DNA of 64,000 nt from Massilia sp. Root418 (lineage in GTDB: Bacteria > Pseudomonadota > Gammaproteobacteria > Burkholderiales > Burkholderiaceae_D), in NCBI RefSeq assembly GCF_001425265.1, contig NZ_LMEC01000011.1, forward strand, positions 977,692 to 1,041,691. The letters run 5' to 3'. Positions within the stretch are counted from its first letter, which is position 1. The number at the start of each line of letters is the position of its first letter. The translations under genes and the position numbers were made by a program. The notes beneath the pieces were generated by a model. The model ran no database searches. It saw only the letters and a program-made list of their open reading frames with translations, and had not been told where the DNA came from. Below are positions 51,562 through 63,368 of the stretch, piece by piece.

Positions 51562-51741
51562 TCACCCGCGCCGGCGCTGCTCGGGGTAGGCGAGAACACG
51601 CGTGATCACCCCGGCCGGGACGGCCTTGTGCAGCATGTAGGCCCAGGCATTGGCTGCCCCGATGCGGCTATCGATGGTCAGGCCTTCGTCGACGTGGCGC
51701 GCCAGGATCTGGTTGCTGCGCTGAGGCTGTTGTGTGTGCAT
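51562..51741 (-). CDS. Small hypothetical protein (59 aa)
   Basis: The ATG at 51741 has CGGAG 6-7 bases upstream. The sequence (RSNQILARHVDEGLTIDSRIGAANAWAYMLHKAVPAGVITRVLA) is helical with a basic end. It is probably a small cytoplasmic protein. Family unknown. Confidence 0.6.
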   Translation of the reverse strand: MHTQQPQRSNQILARHVDEGLTIDSRIGAANAWAYMLHKAVPAGVITRVLAYPEQRRRG

Positions 51742-51847
51742 AATGGCTCCGTTTTTTGTGCACTGCAATGATAGCGATTTCCGCTGCAAACCGCTGTTCG
51801 GTTGACATTGGGTACAATCAGCTTATACCCCCTCACACGGAGAGCAA

Positions 51848-52933
51848 GTGAAACCCAACGCAGCGGCAATGCCCGGACAAGTTGTGCTCGTACTGCAAGG
51901 CGGCGGCGCGCTGGGCGCCTACCAGCTGGGCGTGTACCAGGCCATGAACGAAGCGGGCATCGAGCCGGACTGGGTGATCGGCACCTCCATCGGCGCGCTC
52001 AACGGCGCCATCATTGCCGGCAATCCGCCGGCGCGGCGGGTGGAGCGGCTGCGCCAGTTCTGGGCCATGATGGAGCAGCACTCGGCCCTGTATCCCGGCA
52101 TGCCGCGCGAGTTAGCCAACGCGCTCACCATGTCGCAGGGCATACCGGCCTTTTTCGCGCTGAACCCGGCCACCTGGTGGAACCCGAACGCCAAAGTGGG
52201 CGTGGAAAACGCGTCCTTCTACCGCACCGGCCCGCTGCATAAGACGTTAAGCATGCTGGTCGATTTCGACTACCTGAACAGCAACGGCACCCGCTTCACG
52301 GTGGGCGCGGTGAACGCGCGCAGCGGCGAGATGCGCTACTTCGACAGCAAGAAAGAGGCGCTGTGCGTGGAGCATGTGATGGCCTCCGGCGCGATCCCGC
52401 CCGCGTTTCCCGCAGTGCGCATCGACGGCGAACCTTACTGGGACGGCGGCATCTATTCGAACACGCCGATCGAGGCGGTGCTGGACGACGAGCCCCGGCT
52501 CGACTCGGTGATCTTCTCGGTGCAAGTGTGGAACCCGGACGGCAAGGAGCCGCAAAGCGTGCTCGATGTGCTGGAAAAGCACAAGGAGATCCAGTACGCC
52601 AGCCGCGTCGCCAATATCGAGCAGCAGCGCCGCATGCACCGCCTGCGGCACGTGATACGCCAGCTCACCCTGCAGTTGCCGGCCGAGGTGCGGCGCAGCC
52701 CGGAAGCGCGCGAGCTGTCCAGCTGGGGCTGCGGCAGCCGCATGCACATCGTGATGCTGAAGGCGCCGCGCCTGGACAGCGAGGACCACACCAAGGACAT
52801 CGACTTCACCGCCGGCGGCATCCACCACCGCTGGAAGGCCGGCTACGAGGACACCCAGCGCGCGCTGGCGGCGCGGCCGTGGGACAGCGTGGTCGATCCT
52901 ATCGAAGGCGTGGCGATCCACGAGGACTTTTAA
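51848..52933 (+). CDS. Patatin-like phospholipase (cytoplasmic)
   Basis: The GTG at 51848 has GGAGAG upstream; 361 residues. The patatin site is complete: LQGGGALGAYQLG (oxyanion loop), nucleophile in GTSIGALNG and Asp in DGGIYSN. The C-terminal part (WNPDGKEPQSVLDVLEK) is like DUF3734. No signal peptide, in contrast to the lipoprotein patatin at 34.9 kb. The end overlaps the stop region of the LysR gene on the opposite strand by 35 bases. Confidence 0.9.
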   Translation: MKPNAAAMPGQVVLVLQGGGALGAYQLGVYQAMNEAGIEPDWVIGTSIGALNGAIIAGNPPARRVERLRQFWAMMEQHSALYPGMPRELANALTMSQGIPAFFALNPATWWNPNAKVGVENASFYRTGPLHKTLSMLVDFDYLNSNGTRFTVGAVNARSGEMRYFDSKKEALCVEHVMASGAIPPAFPAVRIDGEPYWDGGIYSNTPIEAVLDDEPRLDSVIFSVQVWNPDGKEPQSVLDVLEKHKEIQYASRVANIEQQRRMHRLRHVIRQLTLQLPAEVRRSPEARELSSWGCGSRMHIVMLKAPRLDSEDHTKDIDFTAGGIHHRWKAGYEDTQRALAARPWDSVVDPIEGVAIHEDF

Positions 52934-53810
52934 GGCCCAGCACATCGCGGCACACTTCCAGCCACGCGCGCGCCGCGTGCGACAGGTAGCGGCCGTTCCA
53001 CACGTGGGCCACATCCCATGCCAGTGCCGGCTCCACGATGCGCACCGCGTGCAGGCGCTCGCCGGCCAGCCGTTGCACGAAGGGTTCCGGCACCAGCGCC
53101 ACGCCGATGCCGACCGAGGCCATTTCCACCAGCCAGTCCCACTGTCCGCTTTGCGCCGCGATGGCGGGGCTGATGCCGGCCTCCGCGAAGGCGTTGCGCA
53201 GCGCGCGCGTCAAGGCGAAATCGTCCTTCAGCAGCACCAGCGGCAGCCCGGCCAGTTCCTTCAGCCGCAGCGTGCGGCGGCTGCGCTGGAAGGTGCCGGC
53301 GGCCGCCAGCGCGTACAGCGGATAGCTGGCGATGGGCTCGGCCTGCAGGACCAGCGCGGCGTCGGCCGGCAGCACCGTCATGCCGAGCTCCAGTTCGCCC
53401 GCCGCCACCTGCCGTTCGATGGCCTGGCCGGTGTCTTCGCTGAGCGCGAGCGCAATGCCGGGATGGCGCTCGCGGAAGGCTTTCAGCACGGGCGTGAACA
53501 GCAGGTTGATCATGGGCGGGATGCCGATCGCCAGCGTGCCGCGCTGGCGCGCCTGCGTGTCGCGCACCTCCAGCTGCAGCTGGCGCAAGGTGGCCAGCAT
53601 TTCCTCGCCGCGCGCGTAAACCACGGCGCCGGTGTCGGTCAGCGTGAGGCGGCGGCCATCGCGCACCAGCAGCGGCGCGCCCACTTCATCCTCCAGCTGG
53701 CGCACCATCTTGCTGATGGTCGACTGGGTGACGTGCAGCGCCTCGGCGGCTTGCGTGAAGCTGCTCAGGCGGGCGGTTTCGATGAAGTAGCGCAGTGAAC
53801 GGATATCCAT
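52899..53810 (-). CDS. LysR-family regulator
   Basis: 303 residues from the ATG at 53810: DIRSLRYFIETARLSSFTQAAEALHVTQSTISKMVRQLEDEVGAPLL is the LysR helix-turn-helix, followed by the substrate-binding domain (RGTLAIGIPPMINLLFTPVLKAF). It is divergent from the CoA-transferase gene at 53910 and probably regulates it through the palindrome at 53842-53856. The short frame upstream of the ATG is antisense to other genes and not real. Confidence 0.92.
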   Translation of the reverse strand: MDIRSLRYFIETARLSSFTQAAEALHVTQSTISKMVRQLEDEVGAPLLVRDGRRLTLTDTGAVVYARGEEMLATLRQLQLEVRDTQARQRGTLAIGIPPMINLLFTPVLKAFRERHPGIALALSEDTGQAIERQVAAGELELGMTVLPADAALVLQAEPIASYPLYALAAAGTFQRSRRTLRLKELAGLPLVLLKDDFALTRALRNAFAEAGISPAIAAQSGQWDWLVEMASVGIGVALVPEPFVQRLAGERLHAVRIVEPALAWDVAHVWNGRYLSHAARAWLEVCRDVLGLKSPRGSPRLR

Positions 53811-53841
53811 GAATTTTTCGACTGGAGTTGAAGAATTTAAG

Positions 53842-53856
53842 TCATGCAATGCATGA
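53842..53856. promoter_or_regulatory. Likely LysR-binding palindrome
   Basis: TCATGCA-A-TGCATGA is a perfect 7-base inverted repeat, flanked by GAATT at 53833-53837 and AATTC at 53856-53860. It lies mid-way between the divergent LysR and CoA-transferase genes and has T-N11-A spacing. Confidence 0.75.
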
Positions 53857-53909
53857 ATTCCCGATTCTATACTGGTCCCACCCAAACCATAAATGATCTG
53901 GAGCACATC

Positions 53910-55409
53910 ATGCATGAAGACCGTATTCGCCTGCCGGCGCTGATGGACAGGATAATGACGGCGGCCGACGCCGCGCGGCTGTTCCGCAGCGGCATGACCG
54001 TCGGCATGAGCGGCTTTACCCGCGCCGGCGACGCCAAGGCGCTGCCGCTGGCGCTGGTGGAGCGCGCCCGCAGCGAGCCGCTGGCGCTGACGCTGATCAC
54101 CGGCGCCTCGCTGGGCAGCGACAGCGACGGCCTGATGGCCAATGCAGGCGTGGTGGCGCGCCGCATGCCGTTCCAGTCCGACGCCGCGCTGCGCCGGAAG
54201 ATCAACAGCGGCGAGGTGATGTTCATCGACCAGCACCTTTCCGAAACCGCCGAGCAGCTGCGCGGCGGCGGCCTGAAGCCGGTGGACATCGCGGTCATCG
54301 AAGCGGTGGCCATCACGCGGCAGGGCGATGCCGCAGGCATCGTGCCCACCATGTCGGTCGGGAACTCGGCCAGCTTCGCCGAACAGGCCGCGCAGGTCAT
54401 CATCGAAATCAACCTGAGCGCGCCGCTGGCGCTGGAAGGCCTGCACGACATCTATCTGCCCGCGCGGCGCCCCGGCCGCGAGCCGATTCCGCTCACCAGC
54501 ACCGGCCAGCGCATCGGCGCTTCCACCATCCATATCGATCCGGCGCGCATCGCCGCCATCGTCATCACCGACAGCCCGGACAGCCCCTCCAACGTGCTGC
54601 CGCCGGACGCGGAAACCCAGGCCATCGCCGGCCACATCATCGCCTTCCTGGAGGCCGCGGTGGCGGCGGGGCGCATGGGGCCGGAGCTGCTGCCGCTGCA
54701 GGCGGGCATCGGCACCATCGCCAACGCCGTGCTGCACGGCCTCACCGGCTCCTCGTTCCGCAACCTGTCCATGTACTCGGAGGTGCTGCAGGACAGCGCG
54801 ATCGAACTGCTGGATTCGGGCCAGCTGGCCATGGCGTCCGCCTCGTCGATCACCCTGTCGGCCGCCATGCACGAGCGCTTCCTGCGCGACATTGAACGCT
54901 ACCGCGACCGCATCGTGCTGCGCCCGCAGGAGATCAGCAACCACCCGGAGCTGGTCAAGCGCCTTGGCGTCATCGCGCTGAATACGGCGCTGGAGTTCGA
55001 CATCTACGGCAACGTGAACTCCACCCACGTGGGCGGGACCCACATGATGAACGGCATCGGCGGCTCGGGCGACTTTGCGCGCAATGGCCACCTGTCCTTC
55101 TTCGTCAGCAAATCCGTGGCCAAGGATGGCGCCATCTCCAGCGTGGTGCCGATGACGCCGCACGTCGACCACACGGAACACGACGTGGACGTGCTGGTCA
55201 CCGAATGGGGCCTGGCCGACCTGCGCGGCCTGGCGCCGCGCGAGCGCGCGCCCCTGATTATCGAGCGCTGCGCCCACCCGGACTACCGGCCCCAGCTGCG
55301 CGCCTACCTGGAAGAAGCCTTGCTGCGGGGCGGGCAGACCCCGCACGTGCTGGAAAAAGCCTACAGCTGGCATGCGCGCTACCGCGAACAGGGCTCCATG
55401 ATTATATAA
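53910..55409 (+). CDS. Acetyl-CoA hydrolase / succinate CoA-transferase family enzyme
   Basis: From the ATG at 53910 (GGAGC upstream) 499 residues. The family motifs are GMTVGMSGFTRAGDAKALP, the catalytic Glu in LSMYSEVLQDS (about residue 290), and HVGGTHMMNGIGGSGDFARNG (CoA/oxyanion loop). This matches Ach1/SCACT-type enzymes, which move CoA between acetate, succinate or propionate. It is expressed divergently from a LysR regulator. Confidence 0.9.
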   Translation: MHEDRIRLPALMDRIMTAADAARLFRSGMTVGMSGFTRAGDAKALPLALVERARSEPLALTLITGASLGSDSDGLMANAGVVARRMPFQSDAALRRKINSGEVMFIDQHLSETAEQLRGGGLKPVDIAVIEAVAITRQGDAAGIVPTMSVGNSASFAEQAAQVIIEINLSAPLALEGLHDIYLPARRPGREPIPLTSTGQRIGASTIHIDPARIAAIVITDSPDSPSNVLPPDAETQAIAGHIIAFLEAAVAAGRMGPELLPLQAGIGTIANAVLHGLTGSSFRNLSMYSEVLQDSAIELLDSGQLAMASASSITLSAAMHERFLRDIERYRDRIVLRPQEISNHPELVKRLGVIALNTALEFDIYGNVNSTHVGGTHMMNGIGGSGDFARNGHLSFFVSKSVAKDGAISSVVPMTPHVDHTEHDVDVLVTEWGLADLRGLAPRERAPLIIERCAHPDYRPQLRAYLEEALLRGGQTPHVLEKAYSWHARYREQGSMII

Positions 55410-55421
55410 AACTATTGAATC

Positions 55422-55466
55422 GATAAAATCAATTATCTTTATAAATGTTGCTGGCTTCTCTAGAAT
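55422..55466 (+). promoter_or_regulatory. Catalase promoter with a possible OxyR-like site
   Basis: GATA-N8-TATC (55422-55437) lies directly before a TTTATA-N17-TAGAAT promoter (55438-55443, 55461-55466). A dyad of GATA/TATC halves next to the -35 box resembles OxyR sites, but the match is partial. Confidence 0.4.
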
Positions 55467-55502
55467 GAATTCACACCGAACAACATTCTTGAGGAGCAAG
55501 CA

Positions 55503-56990
55503 ATGAGCCAGCAGCCACCGCAGCCCACCGGCACCACCGCCATCACCACCGCGTCCGGCATCCCCGTCGCCGACAACCAGAATTCCATCACCGCCGGCCC
55601 GCGCGGTCCGGTGCTGCTGCAGGACTTCCACCTGATCGAGAAGCTGCAGCATTTCAACCGCGAGCGCATCCCCGAGCGCGTGGTGCACGCCAAGGGCTCC
55701 GGCGCCTACGGCACCTTCACCGTCACGCACGACATCAGCCGCTACACCAAGGCCAAGCTGTTCTCCGCCATCGGCAAGCAGACCGAGACCTTCGTGCGCT
55801 TCTCCACCGTGGGCGGCGAGAAGGGCAGCGCCGACACCGAGCGCGATCCGCGCGGCTTCGCGGTGCGTTTCTACACCGAGGAAGGCAACTGGGACCTGGT
55901 GGGCAACAACACTCCCATGTTCTTCATCAAGGACGGCATCAAGTTCCCCGACTTCATCCACACCCAGAAGCGCGACCCGCAGACCAACCTGAAATCGCCC
56001 ACCATGATGTTCGACTTCTGGAGCAAGGCGCCGGAAAGCCTGCACCAGGTGACCATGCTGTTCTCGGACCGCGGCACGCCCGACGGCTACCGCCACATGG
56101 ACGGCTTCGGCAGCCACACCTTTAGCCTGATCAACGAAGCGGGCCAGCGCGTATACGTGAAGTGGCACTTCAAGACGCGCCAGGGCATCAGGAACCTGAG
56201 CGCGGCCGAGGCCACCCGCATCGCCGGCACGGACCCGGACTACGCGCAGCGCGACCTGTTCGGCGCCATCGCGGCCGGCGAGTTTCCGCAGTGGGACGTG
56301 AAGATCCAGGTCGCCACCGATGCCGAACTGGCGGCGTGGGGCGAGCGCACCGGCTGGAATCCGTTCGACCTGACCAAGGTCTGGCCGCACGGCGACTTCC
56401 CGCTGCAGCCGGTGGGCGTGTTCGAGCTGAACCGCAACCCGGTCAACTACCACGCCGAGGTGGAGCAGGCCGCGCTGTCGCCGTCGAACGTGGTGCCGGG
56501 CATGGGCTACTCGCCGGACAAGATGCTGCAGGCGCGTCTGTTCGCCTACCACGACGCGCAGCTGTACCGCGTGGGCACCAACCACCAGCACCTGCCGGTG
56601 AACGCGCCGCGCTGCCCCTTCCACAACCAGCAGCGCGACGGCGCCATGGCCATCAGCAACGGCGGCTCGGCGCAGAACTACTCGGCGGTGGAGGCGGGCG
56701 GCATCCATGGCAAGGGGCTGGGGCACGGCGAACCGGAACTGGCGCTGCAAGGGGCGGCTGCGCGCTACGATGGCCGCGGGCATGAGGATGATTACACCCA
56801 GGCCGGCAACCTGTTCCGCCTGATGCCGGCGCAGGAGCGGCACAACCTGTTCAACAACCTGGCCGGTCCCATGAGCCAGGTGAGCGACGAGATCATCCAG
56901 CGCCAGCTGGGGCATTTCGACCTGGCCGACCCGGCCTATGGCGCCGGCGTGCGCGCCGCCCTGAAGGCGCGCGGCCGCAACGTGGACTAG
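55503..56990 (+). CDS. katA: Catalase (small-subunit, haem)
   Basis: The 495-residue enzyme is complete: His in [13 protein letters not shown], Asn and Phe elements in [10 protein letters not shown] and [12 protein letters not shown], and the haem Tyr in [14 protein letters not shown]. Length fits clade-3 small-subunit catalases. GAGGAG precedes the ATG. It breaks down H2O2. A fragment similar to its N-terminus sits at 44409-44508. Confidence 0.95.
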   Translation: MSQQPPQPTGTTAITTASGIPVADNQNSITAGPRGPVLLQDFHLIEKLQHFNRERIPERVVHAKGSGAYGTFTVTHDISRYTKAKLFSAIGKQTETFVRFSTVGGEKGSADTERDPRGFAVRFYTEEGNWDLVGNNTPMFFIKDGIKFPDFIHTQKRDPQTNLKSPTMMFDFWSKAPESLHQVTMLFSDRGTPDGYRHMDGFGSHTFSLINEAGQRVYVKWHFKTRQGIRNLSAAEATRIAGTDPDYAQRDLFGAIAAGEFPQWDVKIQVATDAELAAWGERTGWNPFDLTKVWPHGDFPLQPVGVFELNRNPVNYHAEVEQAALSPSNVVPGMGYSPDKMLQARLFAYHDAQLYRVGTNHQHLPVNAPRCPFHNQQRDGAMAISNGGSAQNYSAVEAGGIHGKGLGHGEPELALQGAAARYDGRGHEDDYTQAGNLFRLMPAQERHNLFNNLAGPMSQVSDEIIQRQLGHFDLADPAYGAGVRAALKARGRNVD

Positions 56991-56997
56991 CCGGCGC

Positions 56998-57081
56998 GGC
57001 GGGTTACGCCGTGCCGGCTAACCCGCCCTACGTGTGCGGCGGCTCCGGGGCCCGTAGGGCGGGTTAGGCACGTAACCCGCC
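56998..57081. repeat. Intergenic palindromic repeat, two inverted copies
   Basis: GGCGGGTTACGCCGTGCC...GGGCGGGTT-type words: 56998-57032 and 57053-57081 carry the motif CGTAGGGCGGGTTA / TAACCCGCC in opposite orientations. The same family recurs at 59079-59118 and 60545-60581. Confidence 0.75.
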
Positions 57082-57140
57082 ATGCTCCGCCGCCGCATCA
57101 TTTAAAATAGCGGTCTTGGATCTATCTACACAGGACCGCC

Positions 57141-58265
57141 ATGACCATCAAAATCAGCCAGAACTTCGACTCCGGCGCCATCGACGTGGTGCGCGCCGAC
57201 AGCGCCGCCACCATAGAACTGAAGCTGCGCGACGACAACGCGGCCGATATCCGCCAGTGGTTCCATTTCCGCCTGCAGGGCGCGCGCGGCCAGGCCGTCA
57301 CCATGCGTTTCCTGAACGCCGGCCAGGCCACCTACGCCAAGGGCTACGAGGGCTACAACGCCGTGGCCAGCTACGACAGCGAAAACTGGTTCCGCGTGCC
57401 GACCTCCTTCGACGGCGAAGTCATGACCATCAAGCACACGCCGGACCTGGACAGCGTCTATTACGCCTACTTCGAGCCGTATTCGTGGGAGCGCCACCTG
57501 CGCCTGCTGGGCGAAGTGGCCGAGAATCCGGCTGCGCGCGTGCTGGACCTGGGCTCCACGGTGGACGGCCGCGACATGAACCTGGTCGTCATCGGCGCCC
57601 CGGAAGCGGAGAAGAAGATCTGGGTCATCGCGCGCCAGCACCCCGGCGAGTCGATGGCGGAATGGTTCGTCGAAGGCCTGGTCGATGCGCTGCTGGACGA
57701 CGCCAATCCGATTTCGCGCAAGCTGCTGCAGCGCTGCTGCTTCTACATCGTGCCCAACATGAACCCGGACGGCTCGGTGCGCGGCAACCTGCGCACCAAC
57801 GCGGCAGGCGCCAACCTGAACCGCGAATGGATGACGCCGTCGCTGGAGCGTTCGCCTGAAGTGCTGTGCGTGAAAAACAAGATCCACGAAACCGGCGTCG
57901 ACATGTTCTTCGACATCCACGGCGACGAGGCGCTGCCATACAACTTCGTGGCCGGCAACGAGATGCTGGAAAACTTCACGCCGGAGCAGGCTGCCGCGCA
58001 AAAGGCGTTCATCGAGCGCTACAAGAACGCCAGCCCGGACTTCCAGGATCAGTACGGCTATGCCGCCAGCAAGTACAAGGAGGACATGCTGACGCTGGCC
58101 TCCAAGTACATCGGCCACCACTTCAAGTGCCTGGCGCTGACCCTGGAAATGCCGTTCAAGGACAACGCCGACCTGCCGGACGCCTACGTGGGCTGGAACG
58201 GCGCGCGCAGTGCCGCGCTGGGCCGCGCCATCCTGCAGCCCATCCTGCTGTCGCTGGACGACTGA
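57141..58265 (+). CDS. M14-family carboxypeptidase (cytosolic carboxypeptidase-like)
   Basis: The 374-residue enzyme has an N-terminal beta domain (about 1-125) and an M14D-type zinc domain: HPGES (zinc ligands His167 and Glu170), NLNREW, the third ligand His260 in DIHGDE and catalytic Glu336 in LTLEMPF. This is the AGBL/CCP-like group, including bacterial members of unknown substrate. AGGA precedes the ATG. A CYTH gene begins 3 bases after its stop, implying an operon. Confidence 0.92.
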   Translation: MTIKISQNFDSGAIDVVRADSAATIELKLRDDNAADIRQWFHFRLQGARGQAVTMRFLNAGQATYAKGYEGYNAVASYDSENWFRVPTSFDGEVMTIKHTPDLDSVYYAYFEPYSWERHLRLLGEVAENPAARVLDLGSTVDGRDMNLVVIGAPEAEKKIWVIARQHPGESMAEWFVEGLVDALLDDANPISRKLLQRCCFYIVPNMNPDGSVRGNLRTNAAGANLNREWMTPSLERSPEVLCVKNKIHETGVDMFFDIHGDEALPYNFVAGNEMLENFTPEQAAAQKAFIERYKNASPDFQDQYGYAASKYKEDMLTLASKYIGHHFKCLALTLEMPFKDNADLPDAYVGWNGARSAALGRAILQPILLSLDD

Positions 58266-58267
58266 CC

Positions 58268-58732
58268 ATGGGCGTCGAGATCGAACGCAAGTTCCTGGTC
58301 ACCAGCGACGCCTGGATGCAGCAGGGCGAACCCGTGCTGCTGCGCCAGGGCTATCTGTCCTCGCACGCGCAGCGCGTGGTGCGCGTGCGCATCGAAGGCC
58401 AGCGCGCGGTGATGACCATCAAGGGCAAGAACGTGGGCGCCAGCCGGGGCGAGTGGGAATACGAGATCCCGATGGCGGACGCGCAGGAGTTCCTCGACAA
58501 GCTGTGCGAGCAGCCCATCATCGAGAAATACCGCCGCCGCATCCCGTACGCGGGCTTCGTGTGGGAAGTGGACGAGTTCCTGGGCGTGAACGCCGGGCTG
58601 GTGGTGGCGGAGATCGAGCTGCCGTCCGAAGACCAGCCTTTCGACAAGCCGGACTGGGCCGGAGAAGAAGTCACGCACGATATGCGCTACCTCAACTCCA
58701 ACCTGATCAAGCACCCATACTCCGCTTGGTAG
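58268..58732 (+). CDS. CYTH-domain protein (triphosphate tunnel metalloenzyme)
   Basis: The 154-residue protein starts with GVEIERKFLV (the ExExK motif) and has RVRIEGQRAVMTIKGK, IEKYRRRIPYAG, EVDEFLG and VVAEIELPSEDQPF, the complete CYTH pattern. Bacterial single-domain members hydrolyse inorganic triphosphate or related phosphates. It shares a transcript with the M14 peptidase. Confidence 0.93.
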   Translation: MGVEIERKFLVTSDAWMQQGEPVLLRQGYLSSHAQRVVRVRIEGQRAVMTIKGKNVGASRGEWEYEIPMADAQEFLDKLCEQPIIEKYRRRIPYAGFVWEVDEFLGVNAGLVVAEIELPSEDQPFDKPDWAGEEVTHDMRYLNSNLIKHPYSAW

Positions 58733-58760
58733 GCCCTGTTTTCCATCCTAAACTGGAGGG

Positions 58761-59048
58761 ATGGAGAACGACTGGAAAGAGTTTGCCGCGCGCATAGACG
58801 CCATCATGCCGACCTTGGCAACCAAGGCCGACATGGAAGCCCTGCGCGCCGATGTGGCGCGCTGGACACTGGCGACCATTATCGGCCTGTTTATCGGTTT
58901 TGGCGGCTTGTTCGTTGGGATAACCAACACCTTGAAGCAGGAGAAGGCGCAGCCAGCTCCGGCGGGGCTGCAAACGGTGCAGCCCATCGTCATCTATGTC
59001 CCGGCTGCGGCGCCTGAGCTGCGGCCCGAACAGCCCCAGAAAAAATAA
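58761..59048 (+). CDS. Small single-pass membrane protein (95 aa)
   Basis: GGAGGG lies directly before the ATG. A coiled-coil-like start (DWKEFAARIDAIMPTLATKADMEALRADVARWTL) precedes one membrane helix (ATIIGLFIGFGGLFVGI), and the tail is Pro-rich. The form resembles DUF1640-like small proteins. It ends in a terminator and follows the CYTH gene by 28 bases. Confidence 0.75.
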   Translation: MENDWKEFAARIDAIMPTLATKADMEALRADVARWTLATIIGLFIGFGGLFVGITNTLKQEKAQPAPAGLQTVQPIVIYVPAAAPELRPEQPQKK

Positions 59049-59068
59049 AACCCTCTCACGAGGGTTTT
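59047..59068 (+). terminator. Terminator of the peptidase-CYTH operon
   Basis: AAAACCCTC-TCAC-GAGGGTTTT (59047-59068), overlapping the stop of the small membrane protein gene. Confidence 0.85.
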
Positions 59069-59078
59069 ATGCTCTGTG

Positions 59079-59118
59079 CGTAGGGCGGATTAGCGGGGCG
59101 CGCCCCGCGTAATCCGCC
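59079..59118. repeat. Intergenic palindromic repeat copy
   Basis: CGTAGGGCGGATTAG ... GTAATCCGCC with an inner GCGGGGCGCGCCCCGC palindrome. A variant of the repeat family at 57.0 and 60.5 kb. Confidence 0.75.
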
Positions 59119-59127
59119 GCCGCGTGC

Positions 59128-60393
59128 TCAGTGGAAGTGCTCGTTCCCGGCCGGCGTATCCTCCGGCATCTCTGCATGCACCAGCTCGCCCGTCGGGTCC
59201 GCGAACAGCGGCGCGCCGCAGTCGTCGCAATACTCGGACACGTAACGCTCGCCCAGCTTCTTCACCTGCGTCACGCCCAGCGCGTTGAGGTGCTCGACTA
59301 TCTCCTCCACCGGCGTGCGCGGCTTGAGCAGCTCGGCAATGCTGCCCGAGATCGGGCCTTCCGGCGGCGTGCCTTCCTCGTCCTCCTGGCCGTACAGCGG
59401 CCACACCACGCCGTACACCACGTCCGCGCTCTGGCGCGGGGTGAAGGCGACGCGGTACTCGTCGATCTGGCCGTCGGCCGCTTCCTCGCCGAAGCCGGCG
59501 ATCACGGCGCGCAGTTCGGACGGCTCCACCGACAGGGTGTGCGTCAGGTAGTGCACGGCGGCGCGGATCGAGACTGGACGGATCAGCTTGTCCGCCTCGC
59601 GGCAGGCCATGTAGTACGCTTCCGGCAGCAGCAGCTCGACGCCGCAGCCCGGCAGCAAACGGTTCACGGTCGGCAGCGCCTGCACGCGCCATTGTTCCAG
59701 CGCGGCCTTGCGCTCCTCGGCAAAGTTCGACTGCAGCGCCGGCATCTGCCAGCGGAACACCGGGCCGCCGTGCGGCGCCACCACGGCCACCAGCAGGTAG
59801 CGCGTGTCGGCCAGGAAAGGCGCGGTGTCCGGCGCCTTGGCTTCCGATTTGAACGCCACGCCCTTCAGCGCGGCCTGGGCCAGCTTGTGGGTCTTGCTGT
59901 AGGCCTCGGCGTGGCTGCGCGGCAGCTGGTCGATGGAATACAGCATGGAGGCCATGGCCATGTGCGTGCCGTCGGCCAGCAGGTGGGCCGAGAAGTGCGC
60001 CGACAGGGTGTTGAGCACGTCGGCCGGGATCGGGCCCGAGGCGATCGAGAAGCGGGTCCAGGCCAGGATGGGCGCGGCCACCAGCAGCACGTCGTACTGG
60101 GTGCTGGCGCCGTCCGCTTCCACTGTGATGGTGCCGGACTCGCTGACCGCTTCCACGCTGTCCATCAGCACGTCGTAGGCGTTCAGGTCTTCGCGGAACA
60201 GGCCGTTCAAGGCTGCGTCGATGGTGTCCTGGTGGCCGGTCTTGAGCAGCTTCTGCAGTTGCAGGTCCAGGCCATGCTCCCAGCTGCGCTCTTCGAGGCG
60301 GCTGGCTGCCTGGCCAACGGCCTGGGCAAGGGTTACGAGGCGCTGGCTGTCGGCAGTGAGTTTGTGTGGCGATTCTTTGGATGGGCGACGCAT
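59128..60393 (-). CDS. DUF2863-family protein
   Basis: The 421-residue protein begins MRRPSKESPHKLTADSQRLVTLAQAVGQAASR and has a VLLVAAPILAWTRFSIASGPI segment and a C-terminal zinc-ribbon-like YCDDCGAP. I recall this from DUF2863, a family largely confined to betaproteobacteria, next to aconitase or TCA genes. No enzyme motif is visible. Convergent in order with the upstream operon, from which a repeat separates it. Confidence 0.75.
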   Translation of the reverse strand: MRRPSKESPHKLTADSQRLVTLAQAVGQAASRLEERSWEHGLDLQLQKLLKTGHQDTIDAALNGLFREDLNAYDVLMDSVEAVSESGTITVEADGASTQYDVLLVAAPILAWTRFSIASGPIPADVLNTLSAHFSAHLLADGTHMAMASMLYSIDQLPRSHAEAYSKTHKLAQAALKGVAFKSEAKAPDTAPFLADTRYLLVAVVAPHGGPVFRWQMPALQSNFAEERKAALEQWRVQALPTVNRLLPGCGVELLLPEAYYMACREADKLIRPVSIRAAVHYLTHTLSVEPSELRAVIAGFGEEAADGQIDEYRVAFTPRQSADVVYGVVWPLYGQEDEEGTPPEGPISGSIAELLKPRTPVEEIVEHLNALGVTQVKKLGERYVSEYCDDCGAPLFADPTGELVHAEMPEDTPAGNEHFH

Positions 60394-60468
60394 AGCGCTT
60401 ACTAGTCTCTGGAAAAGTTCTGTTATCCGTATTGTAGTGGATTCGGGCGCAGGCAGCGGCGCAAATAA

Positions 60469-60494
60469 AAAACGCCGGACGAATCCGGCGTTTT
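60469..60494 (-). terminator. Terminator of acnA
   Basis: AAAACGCCGGA-CGAA-TCCGGCGTTTT; on the minus strand the stem is followed by TTTTTTATTT. It lies about 95 bases downstream of the acnA stop. Confidence 0.85.
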
Positions 60495-60544
60495 CGGCAA
60501 AGCTGGCGGCTTACGCGCGGCGCGCCCTACGCGCTGCCGTGGTC

Positions 60545-60581
60545 CGTAGGGCGGGTTAGGTGCGCAGCACCGTAACCCGCC
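60545..60581. repeat. Intergenic palindromic repeat copy
   Basis: CGTAGGGCGGGTTAGG ... CGTAACCCGCC, between the acnA stop and its terminator. Same family as at 57.0 and 59.1 kb. Confidence 0.75.
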
Positions 60582-60586
60582 ATTGC

Positions 60587-63295
<2,709 letters not shown>

Positions 63296-63368
63296 GACCT
63301 CTCCTTCAGTGGGTATCGGCTGTTATTCGTCTGTTGTGAATGTTGCGCGGACTGCGGTGAACGGAAAC

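Noticed and set aside
52899..56915. A 1338-residue open frame on the minus strand
   Set aside because: Only its last 303 codons are the LysR gene. The rest is antisense to the CoA-transferase and catalase genes and is His/Arg/Ala-rich, a GC artefact.
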